Positions 19,845-27,563 of a DNA stretch of 64,000 nucleotides are shown here, piece after piece. A program made the translations under genes and the position numbers. How positions within the stretch are numbered: the first letter of the stretch is position 1; every line of letters starts with the position of its first letter. The notes below the pieces were generated by a model. That model made no database searches. It was not told the DNA's origin and was given only the letters and a program-made list of their open reading frames with translations. This DNA is from Paenibacillaceae bacterium (GTDB taxonomy: Bacteria; Bacillota; Clostridia; Lachnospirales; Lachnospiraceae): positions 1-64,000 of the forward strand of contig SVDU01000007.1 of assembly GCA_015057705.1 (NCBI GenBank). The letters are read 5' to 3'.

Positions 19845-20036
19845 TTATTTATTCCTGTCCAGATATTCTTTTAATGCTTCATCACTTTCCTCAATCCATA
19901 AGTCCTCTTCCTCTTCATTGAGTCCCAGGAAAGTGGCAAGGGTGTCTGATGTTGTGCTGTTGTTCCATTCGTCAATATAATCATCGATCGTATCAAAATC
20001 AATTTCACCAGCCAGATATTTTTCTTTAAATGTCAT
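19845..20036 (-). CDS. Small acidic protein of unknown function
   Basis: 63 aa, strongly acidic, with no membrane segment. It has an AGAGG ribosome site before the ATG and starts 13 bp below the end of the GntR-type gene. The pattern (EIDFDTIDDYIDEWNN, FLGLNEEEEDLWIE) predicts three or four short helices. I recall similar short helical proteins in Lachnospiraceae genomes but know no function. Conserved-looking coding bias and the ribosome site argue it is real. Confidence 0.65.
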   Translation of the reverse strand: MTFKEKYLAGEIDFDTIDDYIDEWNNSTTSDTLATFLGLNEEEEDLWIEESDEALKEYLDRNK

Positions 20037-20049
20037 ATCAATCCTCTTT

Positions 20050-20724
20050 CTATTCCTGTCCCTTAATGTTTTTGGATACTGTAATTTCCTGATTGTCGAT
20101 ATGTTCCCGCATAGCTACCTTAGCTTCATCCACTCTGCGCTGCCTTACTGCTTTTAATATGTTGTCATGTTCCAAAAGAAGTACCTGACGTTTATCTTCA
20201 TCTTTGATATATTCCAGGCGATACCGGTACATCTGCTCTCTTAAATTATTGATCATCTGTATCAGTCTGTCGTTACAGGTACCTTTGTAGATCACATCGT
20301 GATAAGCTTCATCTGTTTCAGCAATATCCATAGGTCTTCCTTTCAGCACTGCATTCCGAAACTGATCCTGCTTCATCTCCAGTTCTGCAACAGCCTCCGG
20401 TGTCATACGCTGACAGGCCAGTTCAATCGCTAACTCTTCCAGTGAACGGCGTACTTCCAGCACATCTCTTAAGCTTTTCTCCGAAATTTTAGCCACTTCG
20501 GCACCTTTTCTCGGAATCATGAGAACCAGGCCTTCCAGTTCCAGCTTACGGATTGCTTCCCTGATAGGGGTACGGCTGACCCCGAGACGCTCTGCCAGCT
20601 GAATCTCCATCAGACGTTCCCCTGGTGCCAGCTCTCCTTTTAGTATGGCCTGCCTTAAGGTATTAAATACCACATCACGAAGCGGCAGATATTCATTCAT
20701 ATTGACTTTTAAATCATTACCCAT
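20050..20724 (-). CDS. GntR-family regulator, FadR/FCD subfamily
   Basis: 224 aa. The winged helix at residues 10-75 contains AERLGVSRTPIREAIRKLEL. The C-terminal FCD-type all-helical sensor domain has the metal/ligand-site pattern (EVRRSLEELAIELA, ETDEAYHDVIYKG, EHDNILKAV). Its start overlaps the end of ispE by 8 bp and has AAGGAGG, so translation is coupled. The ligand is unknown. Linkage to ispE is seen in other Clostridia, but I cannot say it regulates isoprenoid genes. Confidence 0.9.
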   Translation of the reverse strand: MGNDLKVNMNEYLPLRDVVFNTLRQAILKGELAPGERLMEIQLAERLGVSRTPIREAIRKLELEGLVLMIPRKGAEVAKISEKSLRDVLEVRRSLEELAIELACQRMTPEAVAELEMKQDQFRNAVLKGRPMDIAETDEAYHDVIYKGTCNDRLIQMINNLREQMYRYRLEYIKDEDKRQVLLLEHDNILKAVRQRRVDEAKVAMREHIDNQEITVSKNIKGQE

Positions 20725-21619
20725 TGGGTACCTCCTTGGTATTATAAAAATTCGTTAAATAAACTTGTTTCGCCAGATTCCTGCATTCTCCATACCGCAG
20801 TTCTTCATATGCTCTGCCTGCAGCGATGGGATTGGTAAAGATGCCAAAAACCGTAGGACCGCTTCCGCTCATCAGTGCATTCACAGCACCCAGTTCCTTC
20901 AGTCTTTCTTTTATGTCCGCTATCACGGGATATTCCGGGATAGTTACAGTCTCTAATACATTACCAAGGCGCTCTGACACCTTGTAAATGTCCTGGCTTT
21001 TAATCGCCTCTATCATGCCGTCAATATCCGGGTGATCTTCCTTTTTTAGTTCAGCCAGATTCAGATGGTCATAAACAAATTTGGTGGAAACGCTTACGGA
21101 GGGTTTTGCAATCAGCACCTGACACTGGGGCATATCTGTCAGAGGGGTGAGTATTTCTCCGATACCTTCCGATAAAGCGGTTCCTCTCATAATACAATAA
21201 GGAACATCTGCTCCAATCTTTACGCCACGGTTCATCAGTTCTTCCCTTGTAAGACCAAGCTGAAACATCTTATTTACCCCAAACAGCACTGCGGCAGCAT
21301 CGCTGCTTCCTCCCGCCATACCTGCGGAAACCGGGATGAATTTTTTTAAATGAATCCGGATTCCATGAGGAACATGAAATTCATCCATAAGAAGCTTTGC
21401 CGCTTTATAAACAAGATTATTTTCATTCACCGGCAGATAGTATAAATTTGTAACGACTTCAATCCCAGGTGTCTCTTTTAAATATATATCAATCTTATCA
21501 TATAGACCCACAGTCTGCATGATCATCCGAACTTCATGGTAACCATCATCCCGCTTTCTTAACACGTCTAAACCCAGATTGATCTTTCCATAGGCCTTTA
21601 ATCCCAGATGCCTTATCAT
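20717..21619 (-). CDS. ispE: 4-diphosphocytidyl-2-C-methyl-D-erythritol kinase
   Basis: GHMP kinase of the non-mevalonate isoprenoid pathway; phosphorylates CDP-ME at the 2-hydroxyl, about 300 aa. The N-terminal AYGKINLGLDV, the ATP-binding loop PVSAGMAGGSSDAAAVL and the C-terminal ALMSGSGPTVFGIF glycine motif are all intact. I start it at the ATG at 21619 (MIRHLGLK). A TTG two codons upstream (21625) is also possible, because a GAGGG ribosome site lies 10 bases before the ATG and about 4 before the TTG. It is the first gene of ispE-gntR-acidic protein and is divergent from glnK. Confidence 0.95.
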   Translation of the reverse strand: MIRHLGLKAYGKINLGLDVLRKRDDGYHEVRMIMQTVGLYDKIDIYLKETPGIEVVTNLYYLPVNENNLVYKAAKLLMDEFHVPHGIRIHLKKFIPVSAGMAGGSSDAAAVLFGVNKMFQLGLTREELMNRGVKIGADVPYCIMRGTALSEGIGEILTPLTDMPQCQVLIAKPSVSVSTKFVYDHLNLAELKKEDHPDIDGMIEAIKSQDIYKVSERLGNVLETVTIPEYPVIADIKERLKELGAVNALMSGSGPTVFGIFTNPIAAGRAYEELRYGECRNLAKQVYLTNFYNTKEVPNG

Positions 21620-21804
21620 AAGCAAACATCCCTCACTTTTCGGTTTTCGGATTGTATTTTTCTATTTTTTTGTATACAGTATTTATTATATACCCAAGTA
21701 CATAAAAGCACAAGTGTTTTATATTCTTTTGTCCATCCTTTCTTTCATTAAAGTTTTGTTAACTTTTCATAAATATTCATAGTCATGTTGTTAAAATTTT
21801 ATAT

Positions 21805-21832
21805 TTGACATTCTTCAGGATCCATGTATAAT
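21805..21832 (+). promoter_or_regulatory. glnK-amt promoter
   Basis: TTGACA (21805-21810), a 16-bp spacer and TATAAT (21827-21832), a near-perfect sigma-A promoter. Transcription should start near 21839. There is no sigma-54 site, so nitrogen control must come from elsewhere, probably the leader. Confidence 0.87.
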
Positions 21833-21843
21833 GTTGTTATAAC

Positions 21844-21880
21844 GAACGAGGGCGTTCCATAAGCGGAACTGCTCTTTTTT
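21844..21880 (+). promoter_or_regulatory. glnK leader: terminator with overlapping antiterminator-like hairpin
   Basis: The terminator stem (21848-21858 with 21865-21876, one bulged T at 21870, loop ATAAGC) is followed by T tract through 21880. A competing hairpin GAAC-GAGGGC-GTTC (21844-21857) has a six-base loop and uses the terminator's 5' arm, so the two exclude each other. This is the arrangement of ANTAR-protein antitermination sites. The loop does not fully match the usual A1/G4 rule (it is G1, G4). The transcript would have to pass this site to reach glnK. Confidence 0.7.
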
Positions 21881-21909
21881 GTGTTATCAACTTAAGGAGG
21901 TAGTGCTGT

Positions 21910-22248
21910 ATGAAAAAATTGGAAATTATTATCAAGCCGGAAAAGCTTGAAAGCCTGAAAGCAGTACTGGAAGGCTGTAAAGTTAACGGGCTTATGATCA
22001 GCAATGTCATGGGTTATGGAAATCAGAAAGGCTATACTCAGATGTACCGTGGTACCAAGTATAATGTAAATCTGCTCCCTAAAGTTAAAGTTGAGACAGT
22101 CGTACCAAAAGAGCTGGCTGATCCAATTATTGACGCAGTCGTGGAAGAAATTAATACCGGTACATTTGGAGATGGTAAAATATTCGTCTACGATGTTCAG
22201 GATGCAGTACGAATCCGAACTGGTGAACACGGCCGGGAGGCTTTGTAG
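21910..22248 (+). CDS. glnK: PII nitrogen regulatory protein
   Basis: Trimeric PII signal protein, 112 aa. It senses ATP/ADP and 2-oxoglutarate and blocks the adjacent ammonium channel. The T-loop has Gln39 and Tyr51 (KYNVNLLPK), the residue uridylylated in proteobacteria. The B-loop TGTFGDGKIFV (83-93) and Arg101/Arg103 for nucleotide binding are present. Pairing with amt identifies it as the GlnK type. The ribosome site AAGGAGG is strong. A leader terminator lies upstream, and a second hairpin terminator between glnK and amt should give more glnK than amt mRNA. Confidence 0.95.
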   Translation: MKKLEIIIKPEKLESLKAVLEGCKVNGLMISNVMGYGNQKGYTQMYRGTKYNVNLLPKVKVETVVPKELADPIIDAVVEEINTGTFGDGKIFVYDVQDAVRIRTGEHGREAL

Positions 22249-22298
22249 AAAAAACGGAAAGATATCAACTGAATATGGAATGAATATAAATTATCGAT

Positions 22299-22341
22299 GA
22301 GGATAATTGCCTTTACAAAGGCAGTTATCCTCTTTTATTTT
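22299..22341 (+). terminator. Terminator between glnK and amt
   Basis: A 15-bp stem (22299-22313 with 22118+ equivalent right arm 22318-22332, one G-U pair) with a 4-nt loop is followed by TTTTATTTT. It is 50 bases after the glnK stop and 46 before amt. I see no promoter between it and amt, so amt probably depends on read-through. Confidence 0.85.
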
Positions 22342-22386
22342 ACATTCCGTGCTATTCCAACATAAAATTCAGGAGGAGTTATAATT

Positions 22387-23598
22387 ATGGAAAATACTAC
22401 TTTGTTACTAAACATTATCTGGACTATGCTGGGTGCAATTTTGGTCTACTTTATGCAGGCAGGTTTCGCATTGGTTGAGACTGGTTTTACAAGGGCAAAA
22501 AACGCAGGAAATATCTGTATGAAGAATATGATGGACTTTGTCCTTGGTTCCCTATTCTTCTTCATTTTAGGTTTTCCCCTTATGTTCGGAAACAATATCG
22601 GAGGAATCCTTGGCGGATCCGGATTTTTTAATCCCTATTCTCTTGCAGATTCCGACGGAATATTCAATGGACTTCCCATTGCCGTATTTATGATCTTTCA
22701 TACCGTATTCTGTGCAACCGCTGCAACAATCGTTTCTGGAGCAATGGCTGAACGTACTAAATTTTCTTCCTATTTAATCTATTCCGCATGCATCAGCGTT
22801 TTCATCTATCCCATTACCGGTCACTGGATCTGGGGCGGCGGCTGGCTGTCAAGTATTGGTTTCCATGATTTCGCAGGTTCTACAGCCGTTCATATGGTAG
22901 GCGGTATATGCGCTCTGGTAGGAGCAAAGATCGTTGGACCCCGTATTGGAAAATATAATGAGGACGGAACTCCCAATGCAATTCCAGGGCACAACATTCC
23001 TTTAGGCGTTCTTGGTGTATTTATACTCTGGTTCTGCTGGTTTGGTTTTAACTGCGGATCTACAACGGCTGCTACTACAACGGTAGGTGATATTGCCATG
23101 ACTACAAACCTGGCTGCAGCTGCTTCCACTTTGGTAACACTGTTGTTCACCTGGAAACGTTATGGTAAACCGGATGTCTCCATGACCTTAAATGGTTCCT
23201 TAGCTGGTCTGGTTGCTATTACAGCAGGCTGTGATGTAGTAACTCCTTATGAAGCAATGATTATTGGTGCCATTGCAGGTTTCGTAGTGGTTCTCGCGAT
23301 TGAATTCATTGATAAAGTTGTTAAGATCGATGATCCGGTGGGCGCAGTTGGTGTTCATGGCTGCTGCGGTCTCCTGGGCACCCTTCTTACCGGTGTATTC
23401 GGCGAAGGTGTCAGCTTCCTGCCTCAGTTAATCGGCGTTGGATCTGTAGTGGCTTATGCCGGAGTCATGGCAGCTATCATTTTTACGGTTATTAAAAAGA
23501 CCATTGGATTAAGAGTATCCGATCAGGAGCAGTTGGATGGTCTGGATATCCACGAACACGGGATGTCGGCTTATACCGGCTTCCGTATGGATAAATAA
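22387..23598 (+). CDS. amt: Ammonium transporter
   Basis: Amt/MEP/Rh family channel, 403 aa, 11 predicted membrane helices. The family signature is at 161-176 (DFAGSTAVHMVGGICA) with the pore His169. The second pore histidine is in GVHGCCGLLGTL. The outer Phe gate region (FMIFHTVFCATAA) is present. The C-terminal tail is short and cytoplasmic, the PII docking site. The ribosome site is AGGAGG. The gene lies downstream of glnK in one unit, separated by a strong terminator-like hairpin. Confidence 0.96.
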   Translation: MENTTLLLNIIWTMLGAILVYFMQAGFALVETGFTRAKNAGNICMKNMMDFVLGSLFFFILGFPLMFGNNIGGILGGSGFFNPYSLADSDGIFNGLPIAVFMIFHTVFCATAATIVSGAMAERTKFSSYLIYSACISVFIYPITGHWIWGGGWLSSIGFHDFAGSTAVHMVGGICALVGAKIVGPRIGKYNEDGTPNAIPGHNIPLGVLGVFILWFCWFGFNCGSTTAATTTVGDIAMTTNLAAAASTLVTLLFTWKRYGKPDVSMTLNGSLAGLVAITAGCDVVTPYEAMIIGAIAGFVVVLAIEFIDKVVKIDDPVGAVGVHGCCGLLGTLLTGVFGEGVSFLPQLIGVGSVVAYAGVMAAIIFTVIKKTIGLRVSDQEQLDGLDIHEHGMSAYTGFRMDK

Positions 23599-23640
23599 TC
23601 AGCTTTCCCTCATATTTTTATATATCTTACTTCAGAAAAG

Positions 23641-23668
23641 CCCCGGCAAAACATCGCCGGGGTTTTTT
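23641..23668. terminator. amt terminator, probably bidirectional
   Basis: CCCCGGC (23641-23647) pairs with GCCGGGG (23656-23662), followed by TTTTTT on the plus strand. On the minus strand the stem is followed by CTTTTCTG, so it can also end the convergent alarmone synthetase gene. Confidence 0.9.
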
Positions 23669-23675
23669 ACTGCCA

Positions 23676-24260
23676 TCAATCCGATAAGAACCCTTCCATC
23701 TCCTCCTCCATTTGTTTTAAAGCAGCACCATAGTTGATAAACTCAGCCGCTGCCTCATCCTTTTTTTCTCCTTTGTAGCAGATTCGATGCTCCATGCTGG
23801 CCCATAGATCCATGGCCATGGTGCGAAGCTGAACTTCTACGGGATAATACTCCATGCCGTCTGTATGATAAACCGGAACTCCAAACACAATGTGATAGCT
23901 TCTGTATCCGTTTTCTTTTTGTGTCCTGATATAATCGCTTTCCTTTATTACTACAATGTCTGTTTGCTTACGCAGCAAATCCACAATCCCATAAATATCT
24001 CTGACAAAATAACAGATCACCCGGATTCCCCCAATATCAGTCAGACAGTTTCTGGCTGCATCCGTGGTTGTATCGTTTCCGCATTTGGTTAATTTGTTTT
24101 CAATGCTTTCTTTCTGTTTTATCCGGTACTGAACATGATGAATGGGATAATTCAGCTGTTTCCTTCTGTAATCCTTATTCAGCACATCGATCCTGACCTG
24201 TATGTTATTCAGCGCATCTTCGTAAGGCTGAATGAAACTTAAGTATTCTTCTTCGGTCAT
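23676..24260 (-). CDS. Small alarmone synthetase (RelQ/YjbM-like GTP pyrophosphokinase)
   Basis: Single-domain (p)ppGpp synthetase, 194 aa, without the HD hydrolase or TGS/ACT domains of long RelA/SpoT proteins. RelA_SpoT motifs in order: HHVQYRIKQKESIENKL, DIGGIRVICYFV, ENGYRSYHIVF and the catalytic Glu in PVEVQLRT, then DLWASMEHRICYK. The ATG at 24260 has GGAGG six bases upstream; a 12-residue extension to 24296 has no ribosome site and is rejected. It is monocistronic and convergent with amt. It probably raises (p)ppGpp under envelope or other stress. Confidence 0.92.
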   Translation of the reverse strand: MTEEEYLSFIQPYEDALNNIQVRIDVLNKDYRRKQLNYPIHHVQYRIKQKESIENKLTKCGNDTTTDAARNCLTDIGGIRVICYFVRDIYGIVDLLRKQTDIVVIKESDYIRTQKENGYRSYHIVFGVPVYHTDGMEYYPVEVQLRTMAMDLWASMEHRICYKGEKKDEAAAEFINYGAALKQMEEEMEGFLSD

Positions 24261-24351
24261 ATTCTGCCTCCAAAACATTTCTCGTATCAATCTCAAGTAT
24301 ATCGTTTTTTTGTGTCCATAGCGTGTCCAAATTTTGAACGATCATGTATAC

Positions 24352-24391
24352 AAAAAAAAGATCCCCTTGGGATTTTAAAATCCAGGGGATC
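24352..24391 (-). terminator. Terminator of the YesL-like gene
   Basis: GATCCCC/GGGGATC outer stem with an AT-rich inner stem (24360-24391), followed on the minus strand by eight Ts (24352-24359). It lies 17 bases after the stop of the gene ending at 24408. Confidence 0.9.
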
Positions 24392-24407
24392 GGTGTAATC
24401 TGTCTCT

Positions 24408-25181
24408 TTACTTTGTACTGTTATCGTCTGTAAGTTTCTGGTCGTCAGTCTTTGTCTTCGCTTCATCACCCTTTGCCATCAGAATACTGCTTACAGGCTC
24501 ACTGTCATCGGAAAATAACGGTCTTAATCCCACTTCCTCTGCCCGCTCTTCCTTTGGCATATAAATATTAAATACCGGCGATAAGATATAGGAATTAATA
24601 AATGCCAATAGCGGAAAACCGAACAGCATAAAAATCATCAGTACAGGTGGAATCATAAATACAAAACCGGCTGCAACCAGCACACCATCTATGACGATCA
24701 TACCAATTGTGCGGAATAAATGTCGGATGGACATAAAGAATGCATTGAAAAATGTACGTTTAAGCGGATTATAAAATCTGGACTGAAGCGGGAAAATATA
24801 CATGGCTACGGCAGCATAGATTAAAGCCATGGCCAGAAATACAGTAAGCATAACCGTCTTAACTGTGGAAGAACCATTAAAAAGCCGGGCAAAGAAATAT
24901 AAGTCCACGCCCAGAATGGCTCCTGCCAAAAGAAGGATCAGCCATATTATGGTAGACTGCTTGAAATTCTCTTTAAAGGATTTAAAAAAGGAGCGTATGG
25001 TATAGCCGTCATCGTCTCTTGCCAGTTTCAGAGTCACGTAATACACTGCAGTTGTAGAAGCTCCTATGGTGAAAATCGGGAGACTGCAGACCAGCCATAA
25101 AACATTTAAAATAATTAAATCTCCGAACTTGCCGATAAAACGCCAGACCGGATTATCATAATTAAAAAATCCAGATAACAT
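24408..25181 (-). CDS. YesL-like (DUF624) membrane protein
   Basis: 257 aa. It starts MLSGFFNYDNPVWRFIGKFG, the classic DUF624 beginning, followed by the WLVCSLPIFTIGASTTAVYY helix, and has about five membrane helices. The C-terminal 45 residues are polar and charged. The family is common in Firmicutes beside carbohydrate ABC transporters (YesL in the B. subtilis rhamnogalacturonan cluster), but no such transporter is nearby here and its function is not known. It is monocistronic with its own terminator. Confidence 0.85.
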   Translation of the reverse strand: MLSGFFNYDNPVWRFIGKFGDLIILNVLWLVCSLPIFTIGASTTAVYYVTLKLARDDDGYTIRSFFKSFKENFKQSTIIWLILLLAGAILGVDLYFFARLFNGSSTVKTVMLTVFLAMALIYAAVAMYIFPLQSRFYNPLKRTFFNAFFMSIRHLFRTIGMIVIDGVLVAAGFVFMIPPVLMIFMLFGFPLLAFINSYILSPVFNIYMPKEERAEEVGLRPLFSDDSEPVSSILMAKGDEAKTKTDDQKLTDDNSTK

Positions 25182-25306
25182 ATGTCATTCCCCTTCTCTC
25201 GTTAACGTCAAAAATTATTATAGCGGATTTATTTTTAAAAAGCAAACATTCTCCCCCATTTCATCAATTTTTTATAATTATATATGGAGGAAATTTGTTA
25301 AATCTG

Positions 25307-25315
25307 TGATATAAT
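25307..25315 (+). promoter_or_regulatory. Extended -10 promoter of the 25.4 kb membrane protein
   Basis: TGATATAAT (TG-n plus TATAAT at 25310-25315) lies 42 bases before the start codon; no good -35 is seen 16-18 bp upstream. Confidence 0.55.
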
Positions 25316-25356
25316 CATAAAAGTATCCGGATTAAGAACAGAAAGAGGCGTATGAT

Positions 25357-26058
25357 ATGACCCCCTATGAAGACAAAACTTTAAAAGATTCATTGCAGGA
25401 AGAAAAGAATAAGTTAAAGAATATGAGCTTAAAGGACAGACTATGGTACATCTGGGAATACTATAAGATACCCATAATCGGAACTGTCGTAGCTGTTTTC
25501 CTTATTTTCTCTATTTTCTCTGCCGTACACAATAACCGGTTTGAAACTGCTCTTTCCTGCGTCATTTTAAACAGTCAGCCTGACAGTGAAAAGGACCTGG
25601 TAAGCGAATACTTTGACCAGGGCTTTCGTGAGTACCTGGGTCTGACCGACGAGACCAAGATTGATGTGGATCATTCCATGTCCATAAGTTTTGACAATTC
25701 CAATATGACTGAATTTACCTACGCAGAGCTGGCAAAGCTGTCTGCCCTGATCTCCAGCAAAGAGCTGGACGTAATGATCGCAAGAAAAGACAGCATTGAC
25801 CACTTTGGTGAGATGGGCGGCTTTTTAGACTTAAAGGAGGTTCTCCCCCCTGATGTCTACGACCAGGTAAAGGATCAGCTCTATGAGGTCACCAATTCAG
25901 AGACTGGTGAGACAATTGCCTGTGGGATTAAAATCGGCAATACGGATTTCCTGAAGAAGACAGGATTAACCATGAATGATCCCATTTTAGGCATTATAAG
26001 CAATTCCACTCGTACAGACACTGCGGTGAAGCTGATCCGCTATGTGTACGGGCTGTAA
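25357..26058 (+). CDS. Membrane-anchored protein of unknown function
   Basis: 233 aa. A charged N-terminal cytoplasmic helix of about 35 residues (KDSLQEEKNKLKNMSLKDRL) is followed by one membrane helix (about 38-58, IPIIGTVVAVFLIFSIFSAV) and a soluble, probably extracytoplasmic domain of about 175 residues. That domain has mixed strand/helix character and phrases such as SKELDVMIARKDSIDHFGEMGGFLDL. This recalls the lobe of a solute-binding-protein fold, but the resemblance is weak and I name no family. The ribosome site is AGAGG. Its last 65 bases overlap the end of the convergent acetyltransferase gene. Confidence 0.75.
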   Translation: MTPYEDKTLKDSLQEEKNKLKNMSLKDRLWYIWEYYKIPIIGTVVAVFLIFSIFSAVHNNRFETALSCVILNSQPDSEKDLVSEYFDQGFREYLGLTDETKIDVDHSMSISFDNSNMTEFTYAELAKLSALISSKELDVMIARKDSIDHFGEMGGFLDLKEVLPPDVYDQVKDQLYEVTNSETGETIACGIKIGNTDFLKKTGLTMNDPILGIISNSTRTDTAVKLIRYVYGL

Positions 26059-26743
26059 GGTGAAATCCCAGACTTTTTAAAAGGTTGACAGAGGCATAGT
26101 TTTCGTCCAGAACTCTGGCGTAGATCCTGTCTGTCAGAGAAGAGGCGGCATATGTTAAAATTGCCTGGCATGCTTCTTTTGCATATCCATGGTGCCTGTA
26201 AGGAGTAAAAATATGATATCCCAGTTCCAGCGGGGTATCATTTTTTTTCATGATGGAACACAACTCCTCATTTTTCCCAGGATCAAAATTAAACAGACCT
26301 GCTTTTCCCACAATGACCTTTTTTTCTCTGTCATAAAGAGCCCATATTCCATATTCGTAAAACCCATACTGCTGCCTGATATAGCTTTCTAATGTGTTTC
26401 TGCTATAAAAAATGGCACTATGATTTCCTCCGTCCGGCTCTTTTGGAATTTCATCTGCATCATCTGTAACAAACTCCCGGATCAGAAGACGTCTGGTGTC
26501 TGTAATATTCCAGGGCATCCCTTCTTTTCTCCTGACCACGCGTTCCAAAAGTTCCGTTGTAATATCCTCATAAGATTCCACCAGATAGGAAGCTGGTGAG
26601 AGACACTGGTCCGTCCGATTTCGATCCCATAAACCAATAACAGCCCTGCCTTCTGCAAAAGCAGAGCGCAGGGCTTCATATTCGTCTGAAATGGTAACCT
26701 GGAAATTCTTCCCTTCAATGGTAATCTCCCGTTCCCACACCAT
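25994..26743 (-). CDS. GNAT-family N-acetyltransferase
   Basis: 249 aa. The N-terminal about 80 residues are a separate small domain with no match I can name (EALRSAFAEGRAVIGLWD). The C-terminal half is a RimJ/RimL-type GNAT domain: LLIREFVTDDADEI, IWALYDREKKVIVGKAGLF, then the acetyl-CoA loop in ELGYHIFTPYRHHGYAKEA and LDENYASVNLLKSLGFH. The substrate is unknown. It begins 3 bp below the cyclophilin gene, so it is probably co-transcribed, and overlaps the convergent membrane-protein gene by 65 bp. Confidence 0.88.
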   Translation of the reverse strand: MVWEREITIEGKNFQVTISDEYEALRSAFAEGRAVIGLWDRNRTDQCLSPASYLVESYEDITTELLERVVRRKEGMPWNITDTRRLLIREFVTDDADEIPKEPDGGNHSAIFYSRNTLESYIRQQYGFYEYGIWALYDREKKVIVGKAGLFNFDPGKNEELCSIMKKNDTPLELGYHIFTPYRHHGYAKEACQAILTYAASSLTDRIYARVLDENYASVNLLKSLGFHLTARTHSGSASPQCLYEWNCL

Positions 26744-26746
26744 AAT

Positions 26747-27265
26747 TTATAAAGTCTCCGGTTCCTGATACTCTTCTCCGAAGGTATCTACTGACATAGA
26801 CTGTATCTTCTGCTCAGCCATTGGACGGTCGTTGTAATCGGTTTTCACATCTGCAATCTTATTGACAATATCCATGCCTTCGATTACTTTTCCAAATGCA
26901 GCATAAGCACCATCTAAATGAGGAGCTGCCTTGTGCATGATAAAAAACTGTGAGCCTGCTGAATCCGGGCTCATGGCTCTTGCCATGGAAAGGACTCCCT
27001 CAGAATGCTTTAAGGTATTGGATACTCCATTCTGGCTGAATTCACCTTTAATGGAATATCCAGGGCCGCCGGTTCCGGTTCCCTGTGGGCATCCGCCCTG
27101 AATCATAAATCCGTTGATGACTCTGTGAAAAATCAGTCCGTCATAGTAGCCTTTTTTTACAAGACTGATAAAATTATTCACTGTATTTGGTGCAATTTCA
27201 GGGTAAAGCTCTGCTTTTATCACATCACCGTTCTCCATTGTAATTGTAATAACAGGATTTTTCAT
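26747..27265 (-). CDS. Peptidyl-prolyl cis-trans isomerase, cyclophilin type
   Basis: 172 aa cytosolic cyclophilin without signal peptide or lipobox. The active-site pattern is present: FHRVINGFMIQGG with the catalytic Arg, MARAMSPDSAGSQFFI, and HLDGAYAAFGKVIEGMD. It catalyses proline isomerisation in protein folding. The ribosome site is AAAGGG and the gene has its own sigma-A promoter 40-70 bases upstream. It is followed after 3 bp by the acetyltransferase gene. Confidence 0.95.
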   Translation of the reverse strand: MKNPVITITMENGDVIKAELYPEIAPNTVNNFISLVKKGYYDGLIFHRVINGFMIQGGCPQGTGTGGPGYSIKGEFSQNGVSNTLKHSEGVLSMARAMSPDSAGSQFFIMHKAAPHLDGAYAAFGKVIEGMDIVNKIADVKTDYNDRPMAEQKIQSMSVDTFGEEYQEPETL

Positions 27266-27305
27266 GTTTTTTCCCTTTCTTGTATAAAATTTAACATATG
27301 TGTGT

Positions 27306-27334
27306 ATTTTATCAAATCCTTAAGTTTTTGTCCA
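27306..27334 (-). promoter_or_regulatory. Cyclophilin promoter
   Basis: On the minus strand, TGGACA (27329-27334), a 17-bp spacer and TAAAAT (27306-27311). Confidence 0.7.
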
Positions 27335-27414
27335 GCTGTTCATACTTTGTTTCAATTTCATTCAAAAATCTTTTACACAAACAACATGATTTCTTCACGT
27401 TTCATGGTTATACT

Positions 27415-27540
27415 AAAACTGTAAATTAAATATGTTTATAAGATTTTTTTCATAATACTTGAGCTGATAATTCTGTTATCAGCTCTCCTCCCTTTTTGAA
27501 GTAATTTTAAGGAACTGCTGGTCGGCAGTTCCTTTTTATT
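27415..27540 (+). ncRNA. Possible small RNA with two hairpins
   Basis: This is the gene-free stretch between the cyclophilin and the hydrolase genes. On the plus strand a TATACT (27409-27414) could start a transcript. A perfect 10-bp hairpin GAGCTGATAA/TTATCAGCTC (27461-27485) is followed by TCCTCCCTTTTT. A second hairpin, AAGGAACTGC/GCAGTTCCTT (27509-27534), ends in TTTTTATT. Both hairpins have T-runs only in the plus direction although no plus-strand gene lies upstream. There is no open frame of note. The -35 is poor, so this stays a candidate. Confidence 0.35.
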
Positions 27541-27563
27541 ATTCCCTTTGTAATTTGACGTAT

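Noticed and set aside
21626-21804. Sigma-54 promoter for glnK-amt
   Set aside because: No GG-N10-GC core was found; a sigma-A promoter is clear instead.
21892-22230. 112-codon leftward frame opposite glnK
   Set aside because: Antisense shadow of a conserved PII gene; no ribosome site.
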